Shown here one piece after another: positions 44,483 to 54,389 of a stretch of 64,000 nucleotides of DNA. This DNA is from Streptomyces sp. NBC_01341 (lineage in GTDB: Bacteria; Actinomycetota; Actinomycetes; Streptomycetales; Streptomycetaceae). The position numbers and the translations under genes were made by a program. The DNA is taken from positions 1,054,001-1,118,000 of the forward strand of contig NZ_CP108364.1 of assembly GCF_035946055.1 (NCBI RefSeq), in the 5' to 3' direction. Every line of letters starts with the position of its first letter. Position 1 is the first letter of the stretch. The notes beneath the pieces are model-generated. The model made no database searches. It was not told the origin of the DNA and was given only the letters and a program-made list of their open reading frames with translations.

Positions 44483-46010
44483 GGGGGCTCTCCTCTGCCT
44501 TCTCGGTGGGTGCGGTTGTGGGGGCGGCGCTGACGGCGAGTGCCATCACAGCGTCCTGGGTGGCTTCTTGGGCGGGGAGTTCCCCGGCGATGCGGCCCTG
44601 GGCCATGACGATGACCCGGTCACTCATACCGAGGACCTCGGGGAGGTCGCTGGAGATCATCAGCACGGCGTGTCCCGAGGCGGTGAGCTCGTTGACGAGC
44701 TGGTAGATCTCGACCTTGGCTCCGACGTCGATACCCCGGGTGGGCTCGTCGAGGATCAGGACCCGGGTGTCGGCCAGGAGCCATTTCCCGATGACGACCT
44801 TCTGCTGGTTGCCACCGGACAGGGTGCGGACGTGCTGGCCGAGGCCGGCCATCCGCACACCGAGCTGCTCGGCGATGCGGGCGGCGGCGGCACGCTGCCC
44901 CTTGACATCGACGATTCCCGAACGGGTCGCCGAGCGCAGCGTGACCAGGCCGAGGTTCTCCTGCACCGAGGCGTCGAGCAGGAGCCCCTGGCCCTTGCGG
45001 TCCTCGGGGACGAGTCCGATGCCGGCTCCCATGGCCGCGGTCACGTCGTGCTTGCCGAGCCGCTCGCCGGCGACGTCGACCGAGCCGGAGTCGTAGGTGT
45101 CGGCGCCGAACACGGCGCGGGCGACCTCGGTGCGGCCCGCTCCGACCAGTCCGGCGAGGCCGACGACCTCACCGGCCCGGACGTCGAAGGTGATGTCGTG
45201 GAACACGCCGTCGCGGGTGAGTCCCCGGACGGAGAGCAGTGCCTCGCCCGTTTCGGGCCGCTCGCGCGGGTACTGCTGGTCGATGCTGCGGCCGACCATC
45301 AGCTGGACGAGTTCCTCCTCGGGTGTCGTGGCGGGCACCTGGTCGATGCTGCGGCCGTCCCGCAGGACGGTGACGCGGTCCCCGAGGGCCGCGATCTCTT
45401 CCAGGTGGTGGGTGATGAAGACGATGCCGACGCCGTCGGCACGCAGCTGCCGCACGATCCCGAAGAGCTTGTCGACCTCTTCGGAGGTCAGTACGGCGGT
45501 CGGCTCGTCCATGATCAGGACGCGCGCGTCCAGGCTGAGCGCCTTGGCGATCTCGACCATCTGCAGCCGGGCGATCCCCAGTTCACGGACCTTGACCCGC
45601 GGGGAGACGTGCAGGCCCACGCGGCGCAGGAGCACCTCGGCGTCGGCCTCCATGCGCGCACGGTCGATCATGCCGAGGCGGCGCGGCTGACGGCCCAGGA
45701 AGATGTTCTCGGCGACCGTGAGATCGGGAACCAGGTTGAACTCCTGGTAGATCGTGGCGATTCCGAGCTTCTCGGCGTCCTGTGCGCCGTGGATGCGCAC
45801 CTCCTGGCCGCCGGCGAAGATCCGGCCGCTGTCCGGGCGGTAGGCACCCGACAGCATCTTGATGAGGGTGCTCTTGCCGGCACCGTTCTCACCGAGAAGG
45901 ACGTGCACTTCGCCGCTGCGGAGGTCGAAATCGACCCGGTCCAGGGCGACTACACCGGGGAAGGTCTTGCGTACGCCTTCGATGCGCAGCAACTCGACCG
46001 ATTCACTCAC
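44472..46010 (-). CDS. rbsA: Ribose ABC transporter ATP-binding protein (two ATPase domains)
   Basis: 512 aa with two tandem ATPase domains, as usual for sugar importers of the RbsA/XylG group. The first has Walker A GENGAGKS and Walker B VLIMDEPTAVLT. The second has GLVGAGRT in place of a canonical Walker A, LSGGNQQK and LILDEPTRGID. The start is a GTG at 46010 preceded by GGGAG, overlapping the end of the regulator gene by 8 bases; the longer open frame lies antisense to nothing useful and shares no family similarity. It is the second gene of the ribose operon. Confidence 0.95.
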   Translation of the reverse strand: MSESVELLRIEGVRKTFPGVVALDRVDFDLRSGEVHVLLGENGAGKSTLIKMLSGAYRPDSGRIFAGGQEVRIHGAQDAEKLGIATIYQEFNLVPDLTVAENIFLGRQPRRLGMIDRARMEADAEVLLRRVGLHVSPRVKVRELGIARLQMVEIAKALSLDARVLIMDEPTAVLTSEEVDKLFGIVRQLRADGVGIVFITHHLEEIAALGDRVTVLRDGRSIDQVPATTPEEELVQLMVGRSIDQQYPRERPETGEALLSVRGLTRDGVFHDITFDVRAGEVVGLAGLVGAGRTEVARAVFGADTYDSGSVDVAGERLGKHDVTAAMGAGIGLVPEDRKGQGLLLDASVQENLGLVTLRSATRSGIVDVKGQRAAAARIAEQLGVRMAGLGQHVRTLSGGNQQKVVIGKWLLADTRVLILDEPTRGIDVGAKVEIYQLVNELTASGHAVLMISSDLPEVLGMSDRVIVMAQGRIAGELPAQEATQDAVMALAVSAAPTTAPTEKAEESPRGH

Positions 46011-47022
46011 TCGTTGCTCCCGGGACTGGGATGCGCTCGCCGCAGGAGCTGCGTACGACGAGGCGCGCGGGCAGGGTGACGGACTGCGGGGAGCGGCCCT
46101 CGACGATGTCGACGAGCGCGCGGACGGCGGCGCGGCCGAGGTCGCCCGTCGGCTGGGCGATCGCGGTGATCGGCGGACCGGTGTGGACGAACCACGGGAT
46201 GTCGTCGAACGCCGCGATCCCGATGTCCTCCGGGACGCGCAGGCCCCGGGCGCGGATGGCGTCCAGGGCGCCGAGCGCCATGAGGTTGTCGGCGGCGAAG
46301 ACGATCTCGGGCGGTTCGGGCAGCGACAGGAAGTGCTCGGTGGCGCGCCGGCCGCTGTCGGCCTGGAAGTCGCCCTGCCCGATGTAGGCGTCGGGCAGCG
46401 CGAGCCCATGGGCCCTCATGGCTTCCCTGAAGGCCTCGACACGTTCGTTGCCCGTGGTGGTGGCCGCCGGGCCGGCGATGATGGCGAGCCTGCGGTGGCC
46501 GAGCGCGTACAGATGGGCCACCAGGTCCTGGATGGCGAGGTGCCCGTCCGCGCGGACGACCGGGACGTCCACCCCCGGCATCCAGCGGTCCACGAAGACC
46601 ATCGGGGTGCCGGTGCGTGCGACGTCCAGCAGCAGCGGGGACTCGCCGTCCGCCGGCGAGACCAGGAGTCCGTCGATCCTGCGGTCCAGGAGCGTGCGGA
46701 CGTGGTGGTCCTGCTGTGCGGGCCGCTCGTCGGCGTTGCCGATGATCACGCTGTACCCGAGCGCGCGGGCCTCCTCCTCCACGGAGCGGGCCAGGGCGGT
46801 GAAGTACGGATTGAGTACGTCACTGATGACGAGGCCGAGGGTGCGCGTCTGGTCGGTGCGCAGTGAGCGCGCCACGGCGTTGGGCCGGTAGCCGAGCGCG
46901 TCGACGGCGGCGAGGACGCGTCTGCGTGCGTCCGGGCTGACGGAGGGATGGCTGTTGAGGACGCGGGAGACCGTGGCGACAGACACTCCCGCCTGGGCCG
47001 CGACATCCTTGATGCTCGCCAT
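46003..47022 (-). CDS. rbsR: LacI-family repressor of the ribose operon
   Basis: 339 aa. The N-terminal LacI helix-turn-helix is IKDVAAQAGVSVATVSRVLN, followed by the hinge RRRVLAAVDALGYRPNAVAR. The periplasmic-binding-protein-like effector domain follows (LGLVISDVLNPYFTALARSV; IAAFDDIPWF). It is the first gene of the operon, so expression of rbsADCBK is autoregulated. The ATG at 47022 has AAGGAGG. Two identical operator sites lie 55-91 bp upstream. The effector is presumably ribose or a phosphate of it. Confidence 0.93.
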   Translation of the reverse strand: MASIKDVAAQAGVSVATVSRVLNSHPSVSPDARRRVLAAVDALGYRPNAVARSLRTDQTRTLGLVISDVLNPYFTALARSVEEEARALGYSVIIGNADERPAQQDHHVRTLLDRRIDGLLVSPADGESPLLLDVARTGTPMVFVDRWMPGVDVPVVRADGHLAIQDLVAHLYALGHRRLAIIAGPAATTTGNERVEAFREAMRAHGLALPDAYIGQGDFQADSGRRATEHFLSLPEPPEIVFAADNLMALGALDAIRARGLRVPEDIGIAAFDDIPWFVHTGPPITAIAQPTGDLGRAAVRALVDIVEGRSPQSVTLPARLVVRSSCGERIPVPGATSE

Positions 47023-47077
47023 TTCCGGACCACCTCCTTGTGGTTTCCGTGAGCATCGAGACCTACGGAACGAGCCG

Positions 47078-47113
47078 TGGAATCGATTACAAAGTTGATT
47101 GGAATCGATTACA
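47078..47113. promoter_or_regulatory. Two LacI-type operators, 22 bp apart
   Basis: TGGAATCGATTACA occurs at 47078-47091 and again at 47100-47113. Each contains the palindromic core AATCGATT typical of LacI-family operators. A spacing of 22 bp puts both on one DNA face, suggesting cooperative binding upstream of the repressor gene. Confidence 0.85.
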
Positions 47114-47205
47114 TGGCCGAAAACAAGTACCTGGAGGTCGGATGTGACCCAAACAACATGCGGGGGAGCCGAGCTCCCGCCCCGCCCCACTCCCGGGAAC
47201 GCGAA

Positions 47206-47230
47206 AGGACCCCAGATCGACTGGGGTCCT
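47206..47230 (-). terminator. Hairpin terminator after tRNA-Leu
   Basis: AGGACCCCAG (47206-47215) and CTGGGGTCCT (47221-47230) form a 10-bp perfect stem with a 5-nt loop. On the minus strand it directly follows the tRNA 3' end and is followed by a short T-run. Confidence 0.85.
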
Positions 47231-47233
47231 CAC

Positions 47234-47321
47234 TGGTGTCCGAGGGGGGACTTGAACCCCCACGCCCGATAAAGGGCACTAGCACCTCAAGCTAGCGCGT
47301 CTGCCATTCCGCCACCCGGAC
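47234..47321 (-). tRNA. tRNA-Leu, anticodon GAG
   Basis: An 88-nt gene including an encoded CCA end (47234-47236). The 5' acceptor GTCCGGG pairs with CTCGGAC. The anticodon stem is CTAGC/GCTAG with loop TTGAGGT (anticodon GAG). The long variable arm of a class II tRNA is present, and the T-arm is GGGGGTTCAAGTCCCCC. It reads CUC and CUU, a major Leu codon set in this genome. Confidence 0.97.
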
Positions 47322-47511
47322 AAGGTGTCTGCCGTTCACGGTGTGTTCCCCGTGGCGACAAAGAAAACAATACCAGGGGTTCGGGGTGCCTCTCACCTGC
47401 GTTTTAGGTGGTCAGTGCGGTGCTGGGACACCCGCACGCACAGGACGTCACCGCTGGCACTCTCCGTGGCGTGGCGTGTGCGTACCGTCGCGTCGGGCTA
47501 CCTTCGCGGGC

Positions 47512-48858
47512 ATGAGTGGCAAGAGCGGCCCGCGGGGCGAGAGCGGCCGGGGCAGGCACGTCCACCGGCCGCCGCGCGCGCTGACCTCGCTGCGCGAGCG
47601 GCTGCGCGACAGCTTCTGGTTCGCGCCGACGGCGGGGCTGGTGGTGGCTTTCTGCCTGTGGTGGGGCCTTGCCGAACTGGACAGCGCGATCGTCGCGCAT
47701 CTGAAGAAGGAACGGGCGTACGCGGAACTCGGGGATCTCCTCTCCTTCGCCGTGGACGCACGGACCATCGTGACCACCGTCAGCGCGGCGATGATGACCT
47801 TCATCGGTGTCGTCTTCAGCATCTCGCTGGTGGCCGTGCAGATGGCGAGCGGGCAGATGACCCCTCGCCTGGTGCGGATCTTCGTGCGGAGCAGGATCAG
47901 CAAGCTCACACTGACGGTGTTCCTGGCCACCTTCGCGTTCTCTCTGCTCGTCCTGACCTCGTACGAGGGCGGGACGGACCCCGACCCCCGGCGCGTGACC
48001 TCGGTGCCGCTCCTCCAGAGCCTGCTGACCCTGGGTCTGGTGGGCCTGAGCCTGCTGCTGTTCGTGGCCTACGTCTCCGCGACCCTGCGGCTGATGCAGG
48101 TGGGCCCGGTCCTCGACCACATCGCCCGCGAGTCCCTCCGTGCACTGGCGCGGCATTCCGGCGGGCCCGGGACACAGCCCCTGTTGGGGCCGGCCACCGC
48201 ACGGGTGATGCACCGGGGCAGGGCCGGCGTGCTGCGCGAAGTGCACGTCGCACGGCTCGTGCGGGCAGCGGAGCGTCACGGCACCGTGCTGCGACTCCTG
48301 CCGCGCACGGGGGATTTCGTGGTGCCCGGGACACCGGTCCTGTCCGTGCACGGCGGGGCCGTGCCGTCCTCGCGGGCCCTGGGGCGCACCCTGTTCGTCG
48401 GGGTCGACCGGGCCCTGTACCAGGACCCGGCCTTCGGCCTGCGGCAGTTGTCGGACATCGCTCTGCGTGCCCTGTCGCCGGCGGTCAACGATCCGACGAC
48501 CGCCGTCCAGTGCCTGGACCGGATCGTGCAGTTCCTCTCGGCGGCCGCGGACCTGCCGCTGGGCCCACTGCTCCACCGGGACCGGCGGGGCGGGGTTCGG
48601 CTGGTCCAGGACGTACCGGGGTGGACCGATCTCGTGGACCTCGCCTTCGAGGAGATCCGCTGGTGCGCGGCCGGGAACCCGCAGGTCACACGACGGCTGC
48701 TGGCAGCCTTCGACGATCTGCTGCTGCTCGCCCCGGAGGGGCGGAGGGCAGCGCTCCTCCGGCACCGTGCGCTCCTGGTGCAGGCCGTGGAGCGCACGGT
48801 GCCGGAGGCCGCCGACCGGGCCTTCGCGCTGCGCCCCGACCGGCAGGGCATCTGCTGA
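47512..48858 (+). CDS. DUF2254 membrane protein
   Basis: 448 aa. Four membrane helices occupy the first half (for example TVSAAMMTFIGVVFSISLVA and LLTLGLVGLSLLLFVAYVS). The rest is a soluble domain with the DUF2254 pattern GDFVVPGTPVLSVHG, then DPAFGLRQLSDIALRALSPA and NDPTTAVQCLDRI. Function is unknown for the whole family; it is common in actinobacteria. The ATG at 47512 begins a basic N-terminus; earlier in-frame codons run antisense to regulatory sequence. It ends 10 bp from the convergent aldehyde dehydrogenase gene. Confidence 0.9.
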   Translation: MSGKSGPRGESGRGRHVHRPPRALTSLRERLRDSFWFAPTAGLVVAFCLWWGLAELDSAIVAHLKKERAYAELGDLLSFAVDARTIVTTVSAAMMTFIGVVFSISLVAVQMASGQMTPRLVRIFVRSRISKLTLTVFLATFAFSLLVLTSYEGGTDPDPRRVTSVPLLQSLLTLGLVGLSLLLFVAYVSATLRLMQVGPVLDHIARESLRALARHSGGPGTQPLLGPATARVMHRGRAGVLREVHVARLVRAAERHGTVLRLLPRTGDFVVPGTPVLSVHGGAVPSSRALGRTLFVGVDRALYQDPAFGLRQLSDIALRALSPAVNDPTTAVQCLDRIVQFLSAAADLPLGPLLHRDRRGGVRLVQDVPGWTDLVDLAFEEIRWCAAGNPQVTRRLLAAFDDLLLLAPEGRRAALLRHRALLVQAVERTVPEAADRAFALRPDRQGIC

Positions 48859-48868
48859 GTCGCCCGGA

Positions 48869-50422
48869 TTACGGCATGAGGTGGTAGTCCGGGAAGTTGC
48901 CCGGCGGCCTCTCCTCCCCCGGACCGTCGGTCACGGCACGCACGAGGAGTTCGCCGCCCACGAACGCGCCACGCCAGGAGGCGCCGAAGCCGCCGAAGAG
49001 CTCCTCCCGGTCTCCTCGTGAACGCGGCGTTCCGTGGCCGGTCTTGAACGCCCGGATCTGCGGAGCCAGCCGCTCGTACGTCGCCGGGTCGTCGGTGGAC
49101 AGAGTGGCGACCAGGGCGCCGTTAGACGCGTTCATCGCTGCGAGGAGTTCGGCCTCCGTGTCGACCAGGACGATGGTGTCGACCGGCCCGAAGGGCTCGG
49201 CGTGGTGGAGCGGGGAGGAGGGCGGGGGGTTGAGCAGCGTGACCGGGTGGAGGTAGGCGCTGGTGTCCTGGCCCGGGAGGAACAAGGCGTCGGTCGCCGA
49301 TCCCTGATGGAGGGGCACCGCACCGCGGTCGATCGCCTCGGTGACCTGGTCGTGCAGCTCCTTGGCCTTGGTGGCGTTGATCAGGGGGCCGAAGTCCAGG
49401 GTGGGGAGCGGGTCGGAGGGGTGTCGCACCGCGAGCGGATGTCCTGTGCGCAGGGACCGTACGGCGGGCAGGTAGGCGGCCAGGAACTCGGCGAAGCTCG
49501 TCCGCTGGACGACGAATCGGGGGTAGGCGGTGCACCGCTGCTTGCCGTAGTCGAAGAGCTTCGGGATGACGGCGGTCAGGGCGGACCAGTCGGTGTAGTT
49601 CCAGATGCCCCAGGTGTTGAGGCCCTCCTGTTCGAGGATGTGCCGCTTGCCGAGGTCCGTGACGGCGGTGGCGATGCGTGCGCCGGTGTCCCGGCCGCCG
49701 ACGAAGGAGACGCAGCCGATCTCGGGTGACCGGACCAGGGGCTCGGAGAGTTCGCTTCCGCTACCGCTGAGGAGGGTGAGCGGAACCCCCTCACGGGCGG
49801 CGAGGGCGCAGGCCAGGGTCAGGCACGCGACACCGCCGTCCGTGGGGGTCTTGGCGATCACCGCGTTGCCGGCGAGCGCCTGCACCAGCATGGCGTGGAC
49901 CAGCACGGACATGGGGTAGTTCCAGCTGGCGATGTTGGAGACTGGGCCGGCGAGCGGCGTCCGGCCGGCCAGCAGGCGGTCACTGTGGTCCACGTACCAG
50001 CGGACGCCGTCGATGGCGCGGTCCACGTCGGCCTGCGCGAGACGCCAGGGCTTGCCGATCTCCCAGACCAGGAGCAGGGCGAGGAGTTCGCGGTGTTCGG
50101 TGAGTGCGTCGAGCGTGGCCGAGACGCGGGCGCGCCGTTCGGCGAGCGGGACGTGGCGCCAGGCACGGTGGGCGTCGAGCGCTGCCCGCACCGCCTGCCG
50201 GGCGGCCGGGGCGTCGAGGCGGGGCGGTCCGGCGATCGGGGTGCCGTCGACGGGGCTGGCAGCGGGAAGGGGACGCCCGTCCACGCGCCAGGCGGCGCCC
50301 CAGAGGTTGCTGACGCGGTCGTCCTGGAAGGCTTCGGGGGCTGTGGTCAGACAGCGGCGCCAGGCGTCCTGCCAGGCCGTTCCGGGCTTGAGGGTGAGTG
50401 TGGTGGTCGCTGAGGGTGTCAT
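48869..50422 (-). CDS. Aldehyde dehydrogenase of the oxalate locus
   Basis: 517 aa, full-length aldehyde dehydrogenase fold. The cofactor region NIASWNYPMSVLVHA and the catalytic Cys in YGKQRCTAYPRFVVQ are present. The usual Glu block reads ILEQEGLNTWG rather than ELGGKNP, so it belongs to a divergent branch. GQRC-type cysteines occur in CoA-acylating aldehyde dehydrogenases such as methylmalonate-semialdehyde dehydrogenase. Next to CoA ligase and oxalyl-CoA genes, an acylating conversion between oxalyl-CoA and glyoxylate is an attractive but unproven role. It is last of the left arm, 59 bp after the SucD-like gene. Confidence 0.8.
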   Translation of the reverse strand: MTPSATTTLTLKPGTAWQDAWRRCLTTAPEAFQDDRVSNLWGAAWRVDGRPLPAASPVDGTPIAGPPRLDAPAARQAVRAALDAHRAWRHVPLAERRARVSATLDALTEHRELLALLLVWEIGKPWRLAQADVDRAIDGVRWYVDHSDRLLAGRTPLAGPVSNIASWNYPMSVLVHAMLVQALAGNAVIAKTPTDGGVACLTLACALAAREGVPLTLLSGSGSELSEPLVRSPEIGCVSFVGGRDTGARIATAVTDLGKRHILEQEGLNTWGIWNYTDWSALTAVIPKLFDYGKQRCTAYPRFVVQRTSFAEFLAAYLPAVRSLRTGHPLAVRHPSDPLPTLDFGPLINATKAKELHDQVTEAIDRGAVPLHQGSATDALFLPGQDTSAYLHPVTLLNPPPSSPLHHAEPFGPVDTIVLVDTEAELLAAMNASNGALVATLSTDDPATYERLAPQIRAFKTGHGTPRSRGDREELFGGFGASWRGAFVGGELLVRAVTDGPGEERPPGNFPDYHLMP

Positions 50423-50481
50423 GGGTCTCCGCTCTTGGGTGCGGGTGACGGGGACGGGGCGTCGGGCGGGAGGTGCGGGGC

Positions 50482-51381
50482 TCAGCGGCCCGGACGGGTC
50501 GTGGCGCGGAGACGGTCCTCCGCCAGCCGGGCCGTCTCCGTGGGGGTGGCTCCCACCGCGACACCCACGGCCTCAAGTGCCTTCTTCTTGGCCGCCGCCG
50601 TGCCCGACGAGCCCGAGACGATCGCTCCCGCGTGGCCCATGGTCTTGCCTTCCGGGGCGGTGAAGCCCGCGATGTAGCCGACCACCGGTTTGCTGACGTG
50701 CTGGGCGATGTAGGCCGCGGCCCGCTCCTCCGCGTCGCCGCCGATCTCACCGATGAGGACGATCAGTTCCGTGTCCGGGTCCTGTTCGAAGGCCGCCAGG
50801 CAGTCGATGTGCGTCGTGCCGATCACGGGGTCCCCGCCGATCCCCACCGCCGTGGAGAACCCCGTGTCGCGGAGTTCGTGCATCAACTGGTAGGTGAGCG
50901 TGCCGGACTTGGAGACGAGTCCGATGCGGCCGGGCTTCGTCGCGATGTCGGCCGGGATGATGCCCGCGTTGGACTGTCCCGGGCTGATCACCCCGGGACA
51001 GTTGGGTCCCAGGATGCGGGTGCCGCGCTCTTTCGCGTAGGCGTGGAAGGCCACCGCGTCGTGGACGGGTATCCCCTCGGTGATGACGACGGCCAGGCCG
51101 ATCCCCGCGTCGGCCGCTTCGACGACGGCGGCCCTGGCGAAGGGCGGGGGGACGAAGACGACCGTGACGTCGGCGCCGGTGGCCTCCATGCCGTCGCGTA
51201 CGGAGCCGAAGACCGGAACGGTACGGTCGTCGAGGTCCACGGTCCGGCCCGCCTTGCGCGGGTTGACGCCGCCGACGATCTGGGTGCCCGCGGCGAGCAT
51301 CCGGCGGGTGTGCTTCATGCCCTCGGCGCCCGTCATGCCCTGGACGAGGACCTTGCTCTCCTTGCTGAGGAAGATAGCCAT
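50482..51381 (-). CDS. Succinyl-CoA-synthetase alpha-like CoA ligase subunit
   Basis: 299 aa. The CoA-binding Rossmann part starts [19 protein letters not shown]; the [10 protein letters not shown] segment and the phosphorylated His in [12 protein letters not shown] are intact, so the subunit should be catalytically able. Together with the next gene upstream it makes an ADP- or GDP-forming acyl-CoA ligase. Its place in an oxalate locus suggests a dicarboxylate other than succinate, or a housekeeping paralogue recruited to oxalyl-CoA or formyl-CoA. The ATG at 51381 lies two bases after the stop of the SucC-like gene. Confidence 0.9.
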   Translation of the reverse strand: MAIFLSKESKVLVQGMTGAEGMKHTRRMLAAGTQIVGGVNPRKAGRTVDLDDRTVPVFGSVRDGMEATGADVTVVFVPPPFARAAVVEAADAGIGLAVVITEGIPVHDAVAFHAYAKERGTRILGPNCPGVISPGQSNAGIIPADIATKPGRIGLVSKSGTLTYQLMHELRDTGFSTAVGIGGDPVIGTTHIDCLAAFEQDPDTELIVLIGEIGGDAEERAAAYIAQHVSKPVVGYIAGFTAPEGKTMGHAGAIVSGSSGTAAAKKKALEAVGVAVGATPTETARLAEDRLRATTRPGR

Positions 51382-51383
51382 GA

Positions 51384-52520
51384 TCAGTGCCCTCCCAGGG
51401 CCAGTCGGGCCGCCCGGTCCGCGGCGCCGTCCATGGTGGTGACCTGCTGGACCATCGGGTGCGCGCGTTCGTCCAGGATCGCGCGGCCCCGTGCCGCGCT
51501 GTTGCCGTCGAGCCGGACCACCAGGGGTTTGGTGAGGTGGACGGAGTCCAGCGCCTGGACGATGCCGTCGGCGACGGCGTCGCAGGCGGTGATGCCGCCG
51601 AAGACGTTGACGAAGACGGACTTCACGGACGGGTCGGAGAGGATGACCGTGAGCCCGTCGGCCATGACGCGGGCCGAGGCGCCGCCCCCGATGTCGAGGA
51701 AGTTGGCGGGGCGCGCACCGCAGCCGGCGACGACGTCGAGGGTGGACATGACGAGCCCCGCGCCGTTGCCGATGATGCCGACCTCGCCGTCGAGCTTGAC
51801 GTAGTTGAGCCCCTTGGCGGCTGCCGCCGCCTCCAGCGGGTCACCGTGCGGGTCTGCGGAGTCGGTGCCCCAACGGGACTGCCGGAAGGCCGCGTTGTCG
51901 TCGAGGGTGACCTTGCCGTCGAGTGCGAGTATCCGGCCGTCCTTCGTGCGCACCAGCGGGTTGACCTCGACGAGCAGGGCGTCCTCCTGGGTGAGGACCT
52001 GCCACAGCGCCTGGATCACGGGGGCGGTCTCCGCCGGGAGCGAGGCCGCCTCGGCGATCAGTGCCGCCGCTGCCGCCGTGACGCCCTCGGCCGGGTCGAC
52101 CGGGATGCGGGCCACGGCCTCGGGGCGGGTGGCGGCGATCTCCTCGATGTCCATGCCGCCCTCCGCGGAGGCGATGGCGAGGAAGGTGCCGGCGGCCCGG
52201 TCCAGGACGAAGCTCACGTAGAACTCCGCCTCGATGTCGACGGGCTGCGCGAGCATCACCTTCCTGACGAGGTGGCCCTTGATGTCCATGCCGAGTATCT
52301 GCCGGGCGGTGACGACGGCGGCCCCCGGGTCCGCCGCGACCTTCACTCCGCCGGCCTTGCCCCGGCCGCCGGTCTTCACCTGCGCCTTGACGACGACGCG
52401 GCCGCCGAGCCGCTCGGCGGCGTCGTGGGCTGCTGAGGCGTGGTCCACGACCTCGGCCTCCGGCACGGCGATGCCGTGGTCCGCGAAGAGTTGCCTTGCC
52501 TGGTGCTCGTACAGATCCAT
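51384..52520 (-). CDS. Succinyl-CoA-synthetase beta-like CoA ligase subunit
   Basis: 378 aa. The N-terminal ATP-grasp half starts [17 protein letters not shown] and has [14 protein letters not shown] and VEVNPLV. The C-terminal ligase half has [16 protein letters not shown] and the phosphate-shuttle block VNVFGGI. All expected elements are there. It pairs with the SucD-like subunit immediately downstream. The ATG at 52520 has GGGAG six bases upstream. It is transcribed divergently from the oxalyl-CoA decarboxylase arm across a 164-bp control region that holds an inverted repeat. Confidence 0.9.
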   Translation of the reverse strand: MDLYEHQARQLFADHGIAVPEAEVVDHASAAHDAAERLGGRVVVKAQVKTGGRGKAGGVKVAADPGAAVVTARQILGMDIKGHLVRKVMLAQPVDIEAEFYVSFVLDRAAGTFLAIASAEGGMDIEEIAATRPEAVARIPVDPAEGVTAAAAALIAEAASLPAETAPVIQALWQVLTQEDALLVEVNPLVRTKDGRILALDGKVTLDDNAAFRQSRWGTDSADPHGDPLEAAAAAKGLNYVKLDGEVGIIGNGAGLVMSTLDVVAGCGARPANFLDIGGGASARVMADGLTVILSDPSVKSVFVNVFGGITACDAVADGIVQALDSVHLTKPLVVRLDGNSAARGRAILDERAHPMVQQVTTMDGAADRAARLALGGH

Positions 52521-52599
52521 AGCCACTCCCGATCGTGCCGATTGTGAAAGTGCCGCACGCCCCCTGGACACCACCCACCGGATGCGGGATAACAATCTT

Positions 52600-52623
52600 C
52601 ATACAGTATTCGTCGACTGTATG
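52600..52623. promoter_or_regulatory. Inverted repeat operator in the divergent oxalate control region
   Basis: CATACAGT-N8-ACTGTATG is a perfect inverted repeat in an unusually AT-rich patch between the SucC-like gene and the TPP-enzyme gene. Arms spaced 8 bp (16 bp centre to centre) fit a dimeric repressor. No regulator gene is adjacent. Confidence 0.7.
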
Positions 52624-52684
52624 CAATGTACCGCGAGAGCGGCGAACGGCTCCCGCACCCCCTACGAAGGGACAGGACATCGCC

Positions 52685-54376
52685 ATGCCCGAGGACAGCC
52701 AGGACAGCCAGAACCTCATCTCCGGTGGGCACTTGGTCGCCAAGGCACTCAAGGCGGAGGGGGTGGAACGCATCTACACCCTCTGCGGCGGCCACATCAT
52801 CGACATCTACGACGGCTGCGTCGACGAGGGCATCGAGGTCGTCGACGTGCGCCACGAGCAGGTCGCCGCCCACGCCGCAGACGGATACGCACGTATCACC
52901 GGCAAGCCGGGCTGTGCCGTCGTCACCGCGGGCCCCGGTACGACCGACGCCGTCACCGGCGTCGCCAACGCGTACCGCGCCGAGTCACCCATGCTTCTGA
53001 TCGGCGGTCAGGGAGCCCACACACAGCACAAGATGGGCTCGCTGCAGGACCTCCCGCACGTCGACATGATGACGCCCATCACGAAGTTCGCGGCCACCGT
53101 GCCGGACACCGCACGCGCGGCGGACATGGTGTCGATGGCCTTCCGTGAGTGCTACCACGGCGCGCCGGGGCCGTCGTTCCTGGAGATCCCGCGCGACGTG
53201 CTCGACGCGAAGGTGCCGGTGAGCAAGGCACGCGTCCCCGAGGAGGGCCGCTACCGCGCGTCCACCCGGGCCGCGGGTGACCCGGCGGACATCGAGAAGC
53301 TCGCCGATCTGCTCGTCCACGCCGAGAAACCGGCGATCCTGCTCGGCAGCCAGGTCTGGACGACGCGGGCGACGGACTCGGCCACCGAACTCGTCCGTAC
53401 CCTCAACATCCCCGCGTACATGAACGGCGCGGGCCGCGGCACCCTGCCGCCGGGCGACCCGCACCACTTCCAGCTGTCGCGGCGCTACGCGTTCTCCAAC
53501 GCCGACCTCATCGTGATCGTGGGGACGCCCTTCGACTTCCGGATGGGCTACGGCAAGCGGCTCTCACCGTCCGCCACGGTCGTCCAGATCGACCTGGACT
53601 ACCGCACCGTGGGCAAGAACCGTGACGTCGACCTCGGGATCGTCGGTGACGCCTCGCTGGTGCTGAAGGCGGTCACGGAGGCCGCGAGCGGCCGGCTCAA
53701 CGGCGGATCGGCGTCACGCAAGGCGTGGCTGGACGAGCTGCGGGCCGCCGAGCAGACGGCGATCGAGAAGCGGCTGCCGCAGCTGAAGTCCGACGCCTCC
53801 CCCATCCATCCGTACCGGCTGGTGAGCGAGATCAACGACTTCCTCACCGAGGACTCCATCTACATCGGGGACGGCGGGGACATCGTCACCTTCTCCGGCC
53901 AGGTCGTCCAGCCCCGCACACCCGGCCACTGGATGGACCCGGGACCGCTCGGCACGCTCGGCGTCGGGGTGCCGTTCGTGCTGGCCGCCAAGCAGGCCAG
54001 GCCGGACAAGGAGGTCGTGGCGCTGTTCGGTGACGGCGCGTTCTCGCTGACCGGATGGGACTTCGAGACGCTGGTCCGCTACAACCTCCCCTTCGTCGGC
54101 ATCGTCGGCAACAACTCGTCGATGAACCAGATCCGTTACGGCCAGAAGGCCAAGTACGGCGACGAGCGCGAGCGGATCGGCAACACCCTGGGCGACGTCC
54201 ACTACGACAAGTTCGCCCAGATGCTCGGCGGTTACGGCGAAGAGGTACGCGACCCGGCGGACATCGCCCCCGCTCTGCAGCGGGCCCGTGAGTCCGGGCT
54301 GCCCTCACTGATCAACGTCTGGGTCGACCCGGACGCGTACGCCCCCGGAACGATGAACCAGACCATGTACAAGTAG
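52685..54376 (+). CDS. oxc: TPP-dependent enzyme, likely oxalyl-CoA decarboxylase
   Basis: 563 aa, the length of oxalyl-CoA decarboxylase (568 in Oxalobacter). The pyrimidine domain carries the cofactor-activating Glu58 in [16 protein letters not shown]. The pyrophosphate domain carries the TPP motif beginning [13 protein letters not shown] and ending NNSS. Sequence alone would also fit acetolactate synthase or 2-hydroxyacyl-CoA lyase. The oxalate reading (oxalyl-CoA to formyl-CoA plus CO2) rests on the CoA-transferase 13 bp downstream and the OFA antiporter in the operon. The ATG at 52685 has AGGGACAGGA upstream; the earlier in-frame stretch crosses the operator. Confidence 0.8.
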   Translation: MPEDSQDSQNLISGGHLVAKALKAEGVERIYTLCGGHIIDIYDGCVDEGIEVVDVRHEQVAAHAADGYARITGKPGCAVVTAGPGTTDAVTGVANAYRAESPMLLIGGQGAHTQHKMGSLQDLPHVDMMTPITKFAATVPDTARAADMVSMAFRECYHGAPGPSFLEIPRDVLDAKVPVSKARVPEEGRYRASTRAAGDPADIEKLADLLVHAEKPAILLGSQVWTTRATDSATELVRTLNIPAYMNGAGRGTLPPGDPHHFQLSRRYAFSNADLIVIVGTPFDFRMGYGKRLSPSATVVQIDLDYRTVGKNRDVDLGIVGDASLVLKAVTEAASGRLNGGSASRKAWLDELRAAEQTAIEKRLPQLKSDASPIHPYRLVSEINDFLTEDSIYIGDGGDIVTFSGQVVQPRTPGHWMDPGPLGTLGVGVPFVLAAKQARPDKEVVALFGDGAFSLTGWDFETLVRYNLPFVGIVGNNSSMNQIRYGQKAKYGDERERIGNTLGDVHYDKFAQMLGGYGEEVRDPADIAPALQRARESGLPSLINVWVDPDAYAPGTMNQTMYK

Positions 54377-54389
54377 AGGAGCCGTCGGC

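Noticed and set aside
48869..52520. Left arm as the main citric-acid-cycle succinyl-CoA synthetase
   Set aside because: The genes are in an apparently regulated divergent oxalate locus with an aldehyde dehydrogenase; the housekeeping copy is more likely elsewhere, though this cannot be proven from the window.
52685..54376. Annotation as acetolactate synthase
   Set aside because: General TPP-enzyme motifs fit, but there is no small regulatory subunit or branched-chain pathway gene nearby, while an Frc-like gene and an OFA antiporter are in the same operon.
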